This document shows, in pieces, positions 19,280-30,470 of a DNA stretch of 64,000 bases. This DNA is from Vreelandella stevensii S18214 (GTDB lineage Bacteria > Pseudomonadota > Gammaproteobacteria > Pseudomonadales > Halomonadaceae): positions 186,001 through 250,000 of the forward strand of contig NZ_AJTS01000049.1 of the NCBI RefSeq assembly GCF_000275725.1. The letters are read 5' to 3'. The notes beneath the pieces were generated by a model that saw nothing but the letters and a program-made list of their open reading frames with translations, was not told the DNA's origin and ran no database searches. Positions within the stretch are counted from its first letter, which is position 1. Each line of letters begins with the position of its first letter. The translations under genes were made by a program, and so were the position numbers.

Positions 19280-20260
19280 ATGACCATGAGTATGCTGGAG
19301 AAGGACCTACAGGAGATCGACCTCGACGAGGTTGAGGAAGCGCTGGATGAGGCCGATGACGATGCCACGGCTGAGGAGGCAGAGTTCGAGAAAGCGCTGG
19401 GTCGGGACGACCGCCAATCCACTCAGAGCCTCGATGCTACCCAGATCTACCTCAATGAAATCGGCTTTTCGCCGCTACTGACGCCGGAAGAAGAGGTCTA
19501 TTACGGACGTCTGGCGCGCAAGGGGGATGCCCTGGGGCGCTCACGGATGATCGAGTCCAACTTGCGTTTGGTGGTCAAGATTGCTCGGCGTTATTTGAAC
19601 CGTGGCTTGACGCTGCTGGATTTGATCGAAGAAGGTAATCTCGGGTTGATTCGCGCGGTGGAAAAGTTCGACCCTGAGCGCGGCTTTCGCTTTTCCACTT
19701 ATGCCACCTGGTGGATTCGGCAAACCATCGAACGCGCCTTGATGAACCAGACACGCACCATTCGTCTGCCGATTCATGTGGTCAAGGAACTGAACATCTA
19801 CCTGCGCGCGGCCCGTGAGTTGACCCAGAAGCTCGACCACGAAGCCACCGCAGAAGAGATTGCCGAGCATCTCGACAAGCCGGTGGAGACCGTCAAGAAG
19901 ATGTTGGGGCTCAACGAACGTGTGTCTTCGGTGGACTACCCGATGGGCGGTGAAAGTGACAAACCTCTCATCGATACTCTCACCGATGATGACGTGCAAG
20001 GACCTGAGGCGTGCCTCGTGGATGGCGACGTGCGTGAGCATGTCGACCACTGGCTGGACGAGCTCAGCGAGAAACAGCGCGAGGTGGTGGTGCGTCGCTT
20101 TGGCCTGCGTGGGTATGAAGCCGCCACGCTGGAAGAAGTGGGTGCCGAAATCGGTCTGACCCGCGAGCGTGTTCGTCAGATTCAGGTGGAAGCGTTAAAG
20201 AAGCTGCGACGCTCGCTGGAAAAGCAGGGGCTTTCTCTGGATTCGATTTTCGAGGCGTAG
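19280..20260 (+). CDS. rpoS: RNA polymerase sigma factor RpoS
   Basis: A 326-residue sigma-70 family protein with a short acidic N terminus, region 1.2 ([20 protein letters not shown]), region 2 ([20 protein letters not shown] and [17 protein letters not shown]), region 3 and region 4 ([20 protein letters not shown]). Missing region 1.1 and the position after nlpD identify it as the stationary-phase sigma. ATG codons at 19280 and 19286 are both possible. The 146-base leader could support post-transcriptional control, but I cannot define a structure. Confidence 0.96.
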   Translation: MTMSMLEKDLQEIDLDEVEEALDEADDDATAEEAEFEKALGRDDRQSTQSLDATQIYLNEIGFSPLLTPEEEVYYGRLARKGDALGRSRMIESNLRLVVKIARRYLNRGLTLLDLIEEGNLGLIRAVEKFDPERGFRFSTYATWWIRQTIERALMNQTRTIRLPIHVVKELNIYLRAARELTQKLDHEATAEEIAEHLDKPVETVKKMLGLNERVSSVDYPMGGESDKPLIDTLTDDDVQGPEACLVDGDVREHVDHWLDELSEKQREVVVRRFGLRGYEAATLEEVGAEIGLTRERVRQIQVEALKKLRRSLEKQGLSLDSIFEA

Positions 20261-20310
20261 CCTCGTCGAAGCCACTTGCCCCGGCCAGCACGTTCGACAT
20301 GCTAGTCTAC

Positions 20311-20345
20311 AGCGCACCGAGCATTTCACTCGGTGCGCTGTTTTT
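20311..20345 (+). terminator. Intrinsic terminator of the rpoS operon
   Basis: AGCGCACCGAG and CTCGGTGCGCT form a perfect 11-bp stem with a seven-base loop, followed by GTTTTT. It lies 50 bases after the rpoS stop. Confidence 0.92.
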
Positions 20346-20460
20346 GATAGCCAGTTTGTCTGGCAACCGGGTAACACCCGCTAAACCCATATCCGTTCGC
20401 TAGCCGTGCGGATTATCAGCATCGCGCTGTCGTACGAGCGCTCTGATAAGTGAGATAGCC

Positions 20461-21561
20461 ATGCGCCCGTTAGTGGCCCATATCGATCTGGACGCGCTGC
20501 GTCACAATTACCAATTAGCCTGCCGCTGTGCGCCTCAGAGCCGCTCGGTAGCCGTCATCAAGGCCGATGCCTATGGTCACGGTGCGCTGGCCTGTGCCAA
20601 CGCCCTGGAAGCCGAGGTGCCCGCGTTTGCGGTGGCCTGTATCGAAGAGGCGTTGAGCCTGCGTGAAGGCGGCATCAAGGCCCCCATCATCCTGTTGGAA
20701 GGTATCTTTAGCGCTGACGAGCTGGCGCTGGTCGACCATCATGGCCTGTGGATCAGCGTGCACAGCCGCTGGCAGGTAGAGGCGCTTTTGGCCTATTCCC
20801 CGCAGCGACCGATTCCCGTCTGGTTGAAGGTCGATTCCGGCATGCACCGACTGGGGTTCTCACCCGAAGAGGCACCGCTGGTTTGGCAGCGGCTGTGCGA
20901 TGCTCCGCAGGTCACCGCGCTGCATCTGATGAGCCACTTCGCCAACGCTGATGCCCAGGATGCCAGCTACTTCGAGCATCAGATGGGCGTGTTGCAGACC
21001 CTGGCGGCCACGTTGAAGGCACCGCTTTGCCTGGCCAACTCACCTGCCACCCTGGCCCGGCCAACGGCCCATGGCGACTGGAACCGGCCGGGTATCATGC
21101 TGTATGGCAGCGACCCCCTGGAAGTCGCCAGCGAGCTGACCCGGCAGCTGCGCCCGGTAATGACGCTGCGCTCGGAAATCATCGCCCTGCGTGAGCTGGC
21201 CGTCGGCGAACCAGTGGGCTACAGCGGACGCTGGAAGGCCCCACGCCCCTCGAAAATTGCCGTCGTCGCCGCAGGCTATGGGGATGGTTATGATCGCCAT
21301 GCCGTGGATGGCACCCCGGTACTGGTCAACGGCCAGCGCTGTCCCATCGCCGGTAAGGTCTCCATGGACATGCTCACGGTGGATGTCACCGAGGTGCCCG
21401 ACGCCGCCATTGGTAGCGAGGTCGTGCTGTGGGGGCGCGCCTCCCAGGGCAGCGTGCTGTCGGTGGACGAAGTGGCCCGCTACTGCGATACCATCAGCTA
21501 TACCCTGCTGACCGGCGTGCTGCCCAGAGCACCTCGGCAGTACCATGGGGCCAACGTCTAA
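20461..21561 (+). CDS. alr: Alanine racemase
   Basis: A 366-residue PLP enzyme that supplies D-alanine for peptidoglycan. The PLP lysine lies in AVIKADAYGHGA (about residue 34), and the second-base tyrosine region GYSGRWKAP and GYGDGYDRH are present. The ribosome site is weak. lpxL-like follows after 12 bases on the same strand, so the two may be co-transcribed. Confidence 0.95.
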   Translation: MRPLVAHIDLDALRHNYQLACRCAPQSRSVAVIKADAYGHGALACANALEAEVPAFAVACIEEALSLREGGIKAPIILLEGIFSADELALVDHHGLWISVHSRWQVEALLAYSPQRPIPVWLKVDSGMHRLGFSPEEAPLVWQRLCDAPQVTALHLMSHFANADAQDASYFEHQMGVLQTLAATLKAPLCLANSPATLARPTAHGDWNRPGIMLYGSDPLEVASELTRQLRPVMTLRSEIIALRELAVGEPVGYSGRWKAPRPSKIAVVAAGYGDGYDRHAVDGTPVLVNGQRCPIAGKVSMDMLTVDVTEVPDAAIGSEVVLWGRASQGSVLSVDEVARYCDTISYTLLTGVLPRAPRQYHGANV

Positions 21562-21573
21562 ACGGTTATCTGT

Positions 21574-22485
21574 ATGTCGAAATCTTATCCGCGCTCTTTT
21601 GCGCACCCCCGCTACTGGCCGACCTGGCTGGCCATTGGTGCCATGTACGTGGCGGCCTGGTTGCCCTGGCGAGTCAAGCTTTGGGTAGGCAAGATGATAG
21701 GCCTGCTGGCGTGGCGGCTTGCCAAGCGTCGGCGGCACATCACGGCCACCAACCTGGCGCTCTGTTTCCCCGAGAAAAGCGCCGATCAGCAGCGCCAGCT
21801 GGTCAAGGAAACCTTCATCGCCAACGGTATTGGGCTGGTGGAAACCGCCACTGGCTGGTGCCGCGATGCCGAAGGCCTGCGTCATCGCGTGGCCTATCAT
21901 GGCCAGGAGCACCTGGCCCATGCCAAGGCTCAGGGCAAGGGCGTGCTGGTGGTTGGTATTCACTTCTCGACGCTGGACCTGGGTGGCGCGCTGCACTCGC
22001 TGTTTTTCCCGGCGGACGTGGTCTATCGCCCCCACAACAACCCGCTGTTTGAACGCTTCATGACCCGGGCACGCTCGCGCATTTTTGGCCAGGCCATCGA
22101 CCGTCACGACCTGCGTGGCGTGGTGCGGCGGATCAAGGCGGGACATATCGTATGGTACTCCCCGGATCAGGACTTCGGTCGCGATGTCAGCGTCTTCGCT
22201 CCGCTGTTTGGTCAGCAGGCGGCGACCATTCGCCTGACGGCCAAGATCGCCCGCATGACCGGAGCGCCGGTGGTACCGCTGATGTTTCACCGCAATCCGG
22301 ACAACCGTACCTACACCATCGAATGCCTGCCCGCCTTCGAAGACTTCCCCAGCGGCGATGAAGTGGCCGATGCCACCCGGGTGAACGAATTCATCGAGCG
22401 GGCCATTCGCAAGCACCCCGAGCAGTACCTGTGGCTGCACCGGCGCTTCAAGACGCGTCCTGAAGGCGACGCCGGGTTTTATTAG
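21574..22485 (+). CDS. lpxL: Lipid A late acyltransferase (LpxL/HtrB family)
   Basis: A 303-residue inner-membrane acyltransferase with one N-terminal hydrophobic helix (about 17-35). The HX4D catalytic motif is HFSTLDLGG, followed by YRPHNNPLFERFM and WYSPDQDFG, as in lauroyl/palmitoleoyl transferases. It adds a secondary acyl chain to Kdo2-lipid IVA. Whether it is LpxL, LpxM or LpxP cannot be fixed from sequence. A strong terminator follows. Confidence 0.9.
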   Translation: MSKSYPRSFAHPRYWPTWLAIGAMYVAAWLPWRVKLWVGKMIGLLAWRLAKRRRHITATNLALCFPEKSADQQRQLVKETFIANGIGLVETATGWCRDAEGLRHRVAYHGQEHLAHAKAQGKGVLVVGIHFSTLDLGGALHSLFFPADVVYRPHNNPLFERFMTRARSRIFGQAIDRHDLRGVVRRIKAGHIVWYSPDQDFGRDVSVFAPLFGQQAATIRLTAKIARMTGAPVVPLMFHRNPDNRTYTIECLPAFEDFPSGDEVADATRVNEFIERAIRKHPEQYLWLHRRFKTRPEGDAGFY

Positions 22486-22531
22486 CGCGACCCCGGGTGT
22501 CGAGCCTGATGTCGAGTACTGAACGAGCATG

Positions 22532-22560
22532 AAAAAAGCCGCCCGGAAGCGGGCGGCTTT
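22532..22560. terminator. Bidirectional intrinsic terminator between lpxL and speD
   Basis: Six A residues, GCCGCCCG, a GAAG tetraloop, CGGGCGGC and TTT. The A run on one side and T run on the other let it serve the plus-strand lpxL gene and the minus-strand speD gene, whose stops face each other. Confidence 0.9.
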
Positions 22561-22593
22561 GCGTTATGCCAGCGGAAACTTTTGCCCGCAACC

Positions 22594-23388
22594 TCAGTCG
22601 AGATTGCGCGAGTAGAAGATTTCCAGCATCTCTTTGCGCAGACGGCCTTCGATATCGCGGGCTTCTTCGAAGGTGATGTCGCGGCGCGACGTGCCGAACA
22701 GGTAGTTGTCCAGCTCGAAGTCCTTGAGCAGCATCTTGGTGTGGAACATGTTTTCCTGATACACGTTCACATCGATCATCTGGTAGGCCTGCTTGGTATC
22801 TTCTGCCAGATAGTCCTGAATCGAAGTGATGTCGTGATCGATGAACAGCTTCTTGCCATCGACGTCACGGGTGAAACCGCGCACGCGGTAGTCCATGGTG
22901 ACGATGTCGGAGTCGAAGCTGTGGATCAGGTAGTTCAACGCTTTCAATGGGCTGATATGCCCACAGGTGGATACATCGATATCCAGACGGAAGGTGCTGA
23001 TGCCGTTGTCGGGGTGCGACTCGGGGTAGCTGTGTACCGTCACATGGCTTTTGTCCAGGTGAGCCACGACCGTTTCCGGCAGCGGGCCAGGTCCTGGCTC
23101 GGTTTGCCCTGGCGTCGGGTCATCCAGCTCGTGCTCGGCAATCAGAATGGTCACACTCGCGCCATGGGGCTCATAATCCTGACGCGAGATGTTCAGTACA
23201 TGAGCGCCAATGATGTTGGTGACGTCTTTCAGGATCTGCGTCAAACGTTCGGCGTTGTAAAGCTCATCGATATAGTCGATATAAGCCGCACGCTGCTCTT
23301 CGGTTTTGGCGTAACAGATGTCGTAAATATTGAAGCTCAAAGAGCTGGTCAGGTTGTTGAACCCGTGGAGTCGGAGATTATCTGACAC
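22594..23388 (-). CDS. speD: S-adenosylmethionine decarboxylase proenzyme
   Basis: A 264-residue proenzyme of the E. coli (class 1A) type that makes the aminopropyl donor for spermidine. It should self-cleave between K113 and S114 in [15 protein letters not shown], turning S114 into the pyruvoyl cofactor. [20 protein letters not shown] and [15 protein letters not shown] are highly conserved. The start is GTG with GGAGG seven bases upstream. No speE is adjacent. Confidence 0.96.
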   Translation of the reverse strand: MSDNLRLHGFNNLTSSLSFNIYDICYAKTEEQRAAYIDYIDELYNAERLTQILKDVTNIIGAHVLNISRQDYEPHGASVTILIAEHELDDPTPGQTEPGPGPLPETVVAHLDKSHVTVHSYPESHPDNGISTFRLDIDVSTCGHISPLKALNYLIHSFDSDIVTMDYRVRGFTRDVDGKKLFIDHDITSIQDYLAEDTKQAYQMIDVNVYQENMFHTKMLLKDFELDNYLFGTSRRDITFEEARDIEGRLRKEMLEIFYSRNLD

Positions 23389-23505
23389 TTCCGAACCTCC
23401 CTATGGCAGATGAGGACACCCCGACGAGCCAGCGCCGGAACCGATAAACACTTGTCACCGTGCTAACGCAGCCGCCTTGTAAGCGACCCCGCACTACGCA
23501 GTAAA

Positions 23506-23535
23506 GGGAAAAACAAGCGGGCGTATTATGCCCGC
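23506..23535 (-). terminator. Intrinsic terminator downstream of osmC-like gene
   Basis: On the minus strand GCGGGC, a seven-base loop and GCCCGC are followed by TTGTTTTT. It is about 80 bases past the osmC-like stop and before the speD start, so it insulates the two. Confidence 0.75.
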
Positions 23536-23540
23536 CCAGG

Positions 23541-23573
23541 GCGTGGCTTGCATCCAGCCACGCCATTTTTTTT
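23541..23573 (+). terminator. Second hairpin with plus-strand T8 tract
   Basis: GCGTGGCT, a seven-base loop and AGCCACGC followed by CA and eight T residues on the plus strand. No plus-strand gene lies just upstream, because speD and osmC are both on the minus strand. It may be half of a bidirectional terminator, or the end of a small plus-strand RNA. Confidence 0.65.
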
Positions 23574-23616
23574 GATGCCGCAGCGTCACCCTCGTGGCCA
23601 GCCGACCTACGACGGC

Positions 23617-24036
23617 TCAAGCTTCGCGGATCTCATAGGAGTGAGTGATGTCGACACCGCCTTTGACCAGCATGATCGAGGCGCTGCAGTACTTCTCGGC
23701 AGAAAGCTCCACGGCGCGCTGGACCTGCTTCTCTTTCAGGCCGCGACCAGTGACCACGAAGTGGACATGGATCTTGGTGAAGACGGCGGGGACTTCATCG
23801 GCGCGCTCGGCATCCAGCTCGGCCACGCAGTCGGTGACCTCTGCCCGTGCCTTGTCGAGAATGTTGAGAATATCAAAAGCGGTACAGCTGCCCATGCCCA
23901 TCAGCAGCATTTCCATGGGGCGAGGCCCCGTATTACGGCCACCGTGGTCAGGTGGGCCGTCGATCACAACGCTGTGTCCGCTTCCAGACTCCGCCACGAA
24001 CTGGCGTCCATCGGTCCATGCTACCCGTGCTTTCAC
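23617..24036 (-). CDS. OsmC-family protein (YhfA-like)
   Basis: A 139-residue OsmC/Ohr-fold protein with the two redox cysteines in GSCTAFD and EKYCSAS. The family includes organic hydroperoxide reductases; the YhfA branch has no settled substrate. The start is GTG with GAGGAG seven bases upstream. In several gammaproteobacteria a yhfA-like gene sits near speD or crp, so this neighbourhood is conserved. Confidence 0.87.
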   Translation of the reverse strand: MKARVAWTDGRQFVAESGSGHSVVIDGPPDHGGRNTGPRPMEMLLMGMGSCTAFDILNILDKARAEVTDCVAELDAERADEVPAVFTKIHVHFVVTGRGLKEKQVQRAVELSAEKYCSASIMLVKGGVDITHSYEIREA

Positions 24037-24146
24037 GTTGCTCTCCTCATGCTGGCGACGAAAGGTAAGTCGCGCAGCATAACATTTCCAGGCGCAGACG
24101 CACGGCTTCTCTCCATGTCGCCTGCACGTCCTCTATCGCAAACCCG

Positions 24147-25810
<1,664 letters not shown>

Positions 25811-25819
25811 GCAAGCTCC

Positions 25820-25851
25820 TTGCTGGTCGGGCATGATGCGGGCTGTATAAT
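25820..25851 (+). promoter_or_regulatory. Likely sigma-70 promoter for the lptD operon
   Basis: A perfect TATAAT at 25846-25851 lies 29 bases before the lptD start, just upstream of the amgK coding start on the other strand. The best -35 (TTGCTG, 25820-25825) is spaced at 20 bases, so the -10 carries most of the support. Confidence 0.55.
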
Positions 25852-25880
25852 ACCGATTCTGGATGCCAAGGATAACGAAC

Positions 25881-28328
25881 ATGGGCAAGCGAATCTCGCG
25901 CACCACTCCGGTTGCGCAAACGCTGTTGGGCAGTGTGCTCGCCGGTGCCTCGCTGTCAGCGGTGGCGCAGGGGCAGCCATTGCCTGCTGACGCGCTGGAC
26001 TGGCAGCCCTGGGGGCAGGACGAAGCACGCCAACAGCTGTGTCGTGGGCGCTATGTGATGCCCGACTATCGTTTGCCTGCGCAAGAGAACCCGGAAACGC
26101 TCTCGGTGGAAACCGATGAAGCGGATTATGCCGCGGATGGCGAAGCGCTGCTGCGCGGCGATGTGGTCTTGCGTCGCGGCAATACCGAGCTGCAAGCCGA
26201 TCAGGTCTTTGTTCCGGCGGACCGCCAACGCGTCGATGCCGAAGGTGACCTGGTCATCCGTGACGGTCAGGCCATGGTGCGTGGTGAGCAGGCCACGCTG
26301 ATGCTCAACGAGGATCGTGCCTCGCTGCGCAATAGCCATTACGTGCTCTATGAGCAGCACCTGCGCGGCCAGGCCAGCCAGCTGGAGCAAACCGGAGAAG
26401 AGCAGTATCGCCTGCGCGATGCCACCTTCACGACCTGTGATCCGGGTGCCAACAGCTGGCAACTGGTGGGTAGCGATATCCAGTTGAATCAGGCCACCGG
26501 ATTCGGCACGGCGCGTCACGCGCGCCTGCAGGTCAAGGACGTGCCGATTTTCTACTGGCCCTGGCTACGTTTTCCCATCGATGACCGCCGCCACACGGGG
26601 CTGCTGTCACCCACGCTGAGCTTCTCCAGTGACGGCTTTGACTATGCTCAGCCGTTTTACTGGAACATTGCGCCTAACCATGACGCCACCATTACACCGC
26701 GTTGGATGTCGGACCGTGGGCTGCTGCTCAATGGCGAGTATCGCTACCTGTTCGAGCAAAGCCAGGGGATCGTGGAGGGTGGTTTCCTGGGCAGCGATGG
26801 TGGCAGCAGCACTGGAGACAATCGCTTCGAAGGCGAAGAGCGCTGGTACATCGATGCGCAGCACGCCGGTGCCTTGGCCCCGCGCAGCGACTATCAATTG
26901 CGCTACGGAGCGGCCAGCGATGGGCGCTATTTCGACGACTTTGGTGGTGAGTTCGGCAGCGGTGATCGGGTCAGCATGGAGCGTCTGGCGCAGGTGGACT
27001 ACCGCGGCGAGCGCTGGCAGCTGGACGCCAGGGCCCAGGGGTTTCAGCGCCTGGAAGACCCGCTCAGCGATACCGATCGCCCTTTCTACCGCCTGCCCAG
27101 CCTGACCGCCAATTCGGATTGGCAGCTGGGCAGCGGGTTTTATACCCAGTGGCGCTCCAACGCGACCTATTTCTGGCGTGACGTGGACGAGCGCCAGGTC
27201 CCCGAGCGGGAAGCCGCCATTGGTACCCGTCTGCATCTGACTCCCAGCGTGGGCTGGCGCTATGAGCAGCCCTGGGGCTATATCGAACCGCGCAGCGAGC
27301 TGTGGCATACCGCCTACGAGCTGGATTACGGTGACCGTGTCACGGACCGCGATACGTCGCCCTCGCGTAATGTTGCGATTACCTCCATCGACGGTGGGCT
27401 GATCTTCGAGCGCGAGCTGGAGCTGGGTGGGCGTGACTATCGTCAGACCCTCGAGCCCCGTATCAACTACGCCTACGTGCCGCGTACCAACCAGACCCAA
27501 CTGCCGGACTTCGATAGCCGCGAACGGGCGTTCTCCTGGGATCAGCTCTGGTCCCCGCACCGCTTCTCGGGGGCTGACCGGGTCGGTGATCTGAATCGCG
27601 TCTCGTTGGGCGTGCAGTCTCGGTTGATCGAAGACAGCGCCGGGCGTGATCGTTTGACGCTGGGCGTTGGCCAGAGCCTCTACTTTGCCGAGCGGCGCAT
27701 CGACAGTGACGGTGACCCGAGCACGCTGCCGCCGCGCCCGGAAGACGCCCCCGACGCCAATCCGCTGAGCCGCTATCAGGCCACGCGGGATCGCTCGCCG
27801 CTGGTGACCCGGCTGGACTGGCAGATCAATGACCGTTGGAGTACGGGCTATGAATGGCTCTACGACGATGAGCGTGAGCAGACCGAACGCTCCAGCGTCG
27901 ACCTGCGTTATCGTCATCCTGATGGCCACGTAGTGAACCTTGGCTACCGCTGGGAGATCGAAGGGTTCGATCCTTCCGTGGTGCCCGGTGACGACGGCTT
28001 CCGCGACTACAGTCGTGAAGAGTGGGACCTGTCGCTGGCCTGGAAAGCCAGCCCAAGGATTGATTTGATTGGCCGCTACCTGCACGATCAAACCAACGAT
28101 CGTCCTCTGGAGCAGTTGGCGGGCTTGCAGTGGAACGACTGCTGCTACGGCGTACAGCTTGTCTGGCGGGAGTGGATAGACGACAACGATACCGCCAGAG
28201 TGGAAGACGACTTTAGCGACCGTGGCCTGTTCCTGCGCTTTGTCTTCCGTGGTCTTGGCGGTGTTGGCCAGGAAGCCGACAGCTACTTTGAACAGGCGAT
28301 CCCAGGCTACCGCCCCACACCCCTTTAA
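25881..28328 (+). CDS. lptD: LPS-assembly protein LptD
   Basis: An 815-residue outer-membrane protein with a signal peptide (cleavage near AVAQ-GQ), an N-terminal LptA-like jellyroll (about 60-200) and a large C-terminal beta barrel ending in an aromatic/proline tail. The four disulfide cysteines typical of LptD are visible: C54, C186 and the adjacent pair C754-C755. It inserts LPS into the outer leaflet with LptE. The ATG at 25881 is chosen over 25863 because AAGGAT precedes it. It heads the conserved lptD-surA-pdxA-rsmA-apaG-apaH operon. Confidence 0.96.
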   Translation: MGKRISRTTPVAQTLLGSVLAGASLSAVAQGQPLPADALDWQPWGQDEARQQLCRGRYVMPDYRLPAQENPETLSVETDEADYAADGEALLRGDVVLRRGNTELQADQVFVPADRQRVDAEGDLVIRDGQAMVRGEQATLMLNEDRASLRNSHYVLYEQHLRGQASQLEQTGEEQYRLRDATFTTCDPGANSWQLVGSDIQLNQATGFGTARHARLQVKDVPIFYWPWLRFPIDDRRHTGLLSPTLSFSSDGFDYAQPFYWNIAPNHDATITPRWMSDRGLLLNGEYRYLFEQSQGIVEGGFLGSDGGSSTGDNRFEGEERWYIDAQHAGALAPRSDYQLRYGAASDGRYFDDFGGEFGSGDRVSMERLAQVDYRGERWQLDARAQGFQRLEDPLSDTDRPFYRLPSLTANSDWQLGSGFYTQWRSNATYFWRDVDERQVPEREAAIGTRLHLTPSVGWRYEQPWGYIEPRSELWHTAYELDYGDRVTDRDTSPSRNVAITSIDGGLIFERELELGGRDYRQTLEPRINYAYVPRTNQTQLPDFDSRERAFSWDQLWSPHRFSGADRVGDLNRVSLGVQSRLIEDSAGRDRLTLGVGQSLYFAERRIDSDGDPSTLPPRPEDAPDANPLSRYQATRDRSPLVTRLDWQINDRWSTGYEWLYDDEREQTERSSVDLRYRHPDGHVVNLGYRWEIEGFDPSVVPGDDGFRDYSREEWDLSLAWKASPRIDLIGRYLHDQTNDRPLEQLAGLQWNDCCYGVQLVWREWIDDNDTARVEDDFSDRGLFLRFVFRGLGGVGQEADSYFEQAIPGYRPTPL

Positions 28329-28363
28329 CGATCACCTTGAATGGCGACTGAAAGAGACTTTTT

Positions 28364-29401
28364 ATGACGATCAGAAAGACCCTGCGGACCCGCAAGCTCA
28401 CCCAGCGGGCAAGACAGCTTTCAGCGGGCACCATGATGACGCTGTGCCTGGGCGCTGGCGCTGCCCTGGTACCCTTGACCGTTCAGGCCCAGAGCTTCGA
28501 GTCCACACAGCGTCAGCCGCTGGATAGCGTCGTGGCCGTGGTCAACGATGGTGTCATCATGCGCAGCGAGTTGAACGAACGCATCGCGGAAATCGAGCAG
28601 CAGGCGGCCGCTCAAGGCGGCCAACTGCCGCCCCGCAGCCAGTTGGCCCAGCAGGTGCTGGAGCGCATGGTGATGGACGAAATTCAGCTGCAGATGGCCA
28701 GCCGCGCCAACCTGAGCGTGGACGACACCGAGCTTAACCGTCAGCTGCGTAGCATTGCTGAGTCCAATGGCATGAGCCTGGATCAGTTTGCCGATGCCGT
28801 GGAAGCCGATGGCATGAGTCTGGCCAGCGTGCGTGAGGAAGTGCGGCGCGAAATGCTGATGCGTCAGGTGCAGCAGCGTCAGATCAGCCAGCGGGTCTCT
28901 GTCTCGGACCGGGAAGTGGAGCGCTTTCTCGAGCAGCAGCCCTCTCAGCAGGGCCAGTCGTTCATCGAAGAGACCCGTGCGCGCCACGTGCTGGTCGAGC
29001 TGACGCCCACCCGAGACGAAGCGCAAGCGCGTAGCCGTGCAGAGCAGGCTCGCCAGCGCCTGCAGCAGGGCGAAGACTTTGCCACCGTTGCCCGTGAGCT
29101 CAGCGATGACCGGGGAAGCGGCATGAACGGTGGCGACCTGGGTTGGGTACGCCCCGGCCAGACGGTGCCTGCCTTCGAAGAGGCCATGAGTTCGCTCAGC
29201 CCCAACCAGCTGTCCGAGCCGGTGCGCTCGCAGTTTGGCTACCACGTGATCGAAGTGCTGGAGCGCCGTCGTCAGGACGTGACCGAAGAGAGCCGTCGCG
29301 AGCAGGTGCGCCAGGCCATCTTCCAGCGTCGTGCCAATGAAGAGCTGGAAGTATGGCAGCGTGAAATTCGCGAACAGGCCTTCGTGGACATTCGCCTGTA
29401 A
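28364..29401 (+). CDS. surA: Periplasmic chaperone SurA, single-PPIase form
   Basis: A 345-residue exported chaperone for outer-membrane proteins. It has a signal peptide ending at VQAQ, the SurA N-terminal domain starting VVAVVNDGVIMRSELNERI (about 50-165) and one parvulin domain (about 205-305, ARHVLVELTP to FGYHVIEVLERR). E. coli SurA is about 430 residues and has two parvulin domains; here one is absent and the reading frame is intact. Position after lptD and before pdxA confirms orthology. An alternative ATG at 28433 would shorten the signal peptide. Confidence 0.93.
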   Translation: MTIRKTLRTRKLTQRARQLSAGTMMTLCLGAGAALVPLTVQAQSFESTQRQPLDSVVAVVNDGVIMRSELNERIAEIEQQAAAQGGQLPPRSQLAQQVLERMVMDEIQLQMASRANLSVDDTELNRQLRSIAESNGMSLDQFADAVEADGMSLASVREEVRREMLMRQVQQRQISQRVSVSDREVERFLEQQPSQQGQSFIEETRARHVLVELTPTRDEAQARSRAEQARQRLQQGEDFATVARELSDDRGSGMNGGDLGWVRPGQTVPAFEEAMSSLSPNQLSEPVRSQFGYHVIEVLERRRQDVTEESRREQVRQAIFQRRANEELEVWQREIREQAFVDIRL

Positions 29402-30444
29402 TGGCGCTGCCGCTGCTGATCACCACCGGGGAGCCCGCCGGTATCGGCCCCGAGCTGACGCTGATGCTGGCGGCCCAGGGGCGTCTGAACAACACCGTGG
29501 CGGTAGGTGACCCGACGCTGCTCGCCCAGCGGGCGGCGTTGCTCGCGCTCACGGTGGAGATCGTGGTCGCCGAGCCGGGCAGCCAGCAGGTCTCCTCGCC
29601 AGGGCGCCTGGTGGTGTGGCCGGTCGCCTTGCGCGCACCGGCCACGCCCGGCGTGCTGGACCCTGCCAATGCAGGCTATGTGCTGGACACCCTGCAGACG
29701 GCAGTGGAGGCCTGCCTGGCCGGACACGCGGCGGCCATGGTGACTGCCCCGCTGCACAAGGGCGTGATCATCGAAGGCGGCTACCCGCACTTCACGGGCC
29801 ACACCGAGTGGCTGCGTGACGCCTGCGGCGTGGATGAGGTGGTCATGCTGTTGGCCACGGACGCTGCGCTGCACGCCACGTCGCCACAGTGGCAGGGCGA
29901 AAGCGACCTGCGGGTTGCTCTGGTGACCACCCATCTGCCGCTGCGCGATGTGGCGGATGCCATCACCGGCGAGCGCATTGCGCGCATCAGCCGTCTACTG
30001 GTGGCGGACCTGCAGCGTCAATTCGGCATTGCCCAGCCTCGGGTGGCGGTGTGTGGGCTCAACCCCCATGCGGGTGAAGATGGCCACCTGGGCCGCGAAG
30101 AGCTGGAAATCATCACGCCCACCCTGCAGGCGCTGCGTGCCGAGGGCCTGAACGTGGAAGGCCCGTTTCCGGCCGATACCCTGTTTACCCCACGCCATCT
30201 GGCGGAGGTCGATGCGGTACTGGCGATGTATCACGACCAGGGCCTGGCAGTGCTAAAATACGCAGGCTTTGGTCAGGCTGCCAACATCACCCTGGGGCTG
30301 CCGCTGGTACGCACCTCGGTGGACCATGGCACGGCGCTGGACTTGGCAGGCCGCGGTATTGCCAACCCCTCTAGCCTGGGCGTGGCGGTGGCACTCGCCC
30401 AGCGGCTGGCCACCCAGCGTGCCTCCTCTCAGGCCGCCCCATGA
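29401..30444 (+). CDS. pdxA: 4-hydroxythreonine-4-phosphate dehydrogenase
   Basis: A 347-residue NAD(P)-dependent enzyme of pyridoxal phosphate synthesis. TTGEPAGIGPEL at the start, the metal-binding GHTEWL and YHDQGLAVLKYAGF, and GPFPADTLF are all conserved. It overlaps the surA stop by one base (TAATG). Confidence 0.95.
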   Translation: MALPLLITTGEPAGIGPELTLMLAAQGRLNNTVAVGDPTLLAQRAALLALTVEIVVAEPGSQQVSSPGRLVVWPVALRAPATPGVLDPANAGYVLDTLQTAVEACLAGHAAAMVTAPLHKGVIIEGGYPHFTGHTEWLRDACGVDEVVMLLATDAALHATSPQWQGESDLRVALVTTHLPLRDVADAITGERIARISRLLVADLQRQFGIAQPRVAVCGLNPHAGEDGHLGREELEIITPTLQALRAEGLNVEGPFPADTLFTPRHLAEVDAVLAMYHDQGLAVLKYAGFGQAANITLGLPLVRTSVDHGTALDLAGRGIANPSSLGVAVALAQRLATQRASSQAAP

Positions 30445-30470
30445 ATCAACCCTCCAAGGAACACTGTTAG

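Noticed and set aside
21040-22530. 496-residue open frame on the minus strand
   Set aside because: It runs antisense across two well-supported genes (alr and lpxL) and their spacer and shows no family features.
22582-23385. 267-residue open frame on the plus strand
   Set aside because: Exact antisense of speD, with no motif; also considered as a source for the plus-strand terminator but there is no start signal.
26607-28091. 494-residue open frame on the minus strand
   Set aside because: It is entirely antisense to lptD, whose sequence and cysteine pattern are convincing.
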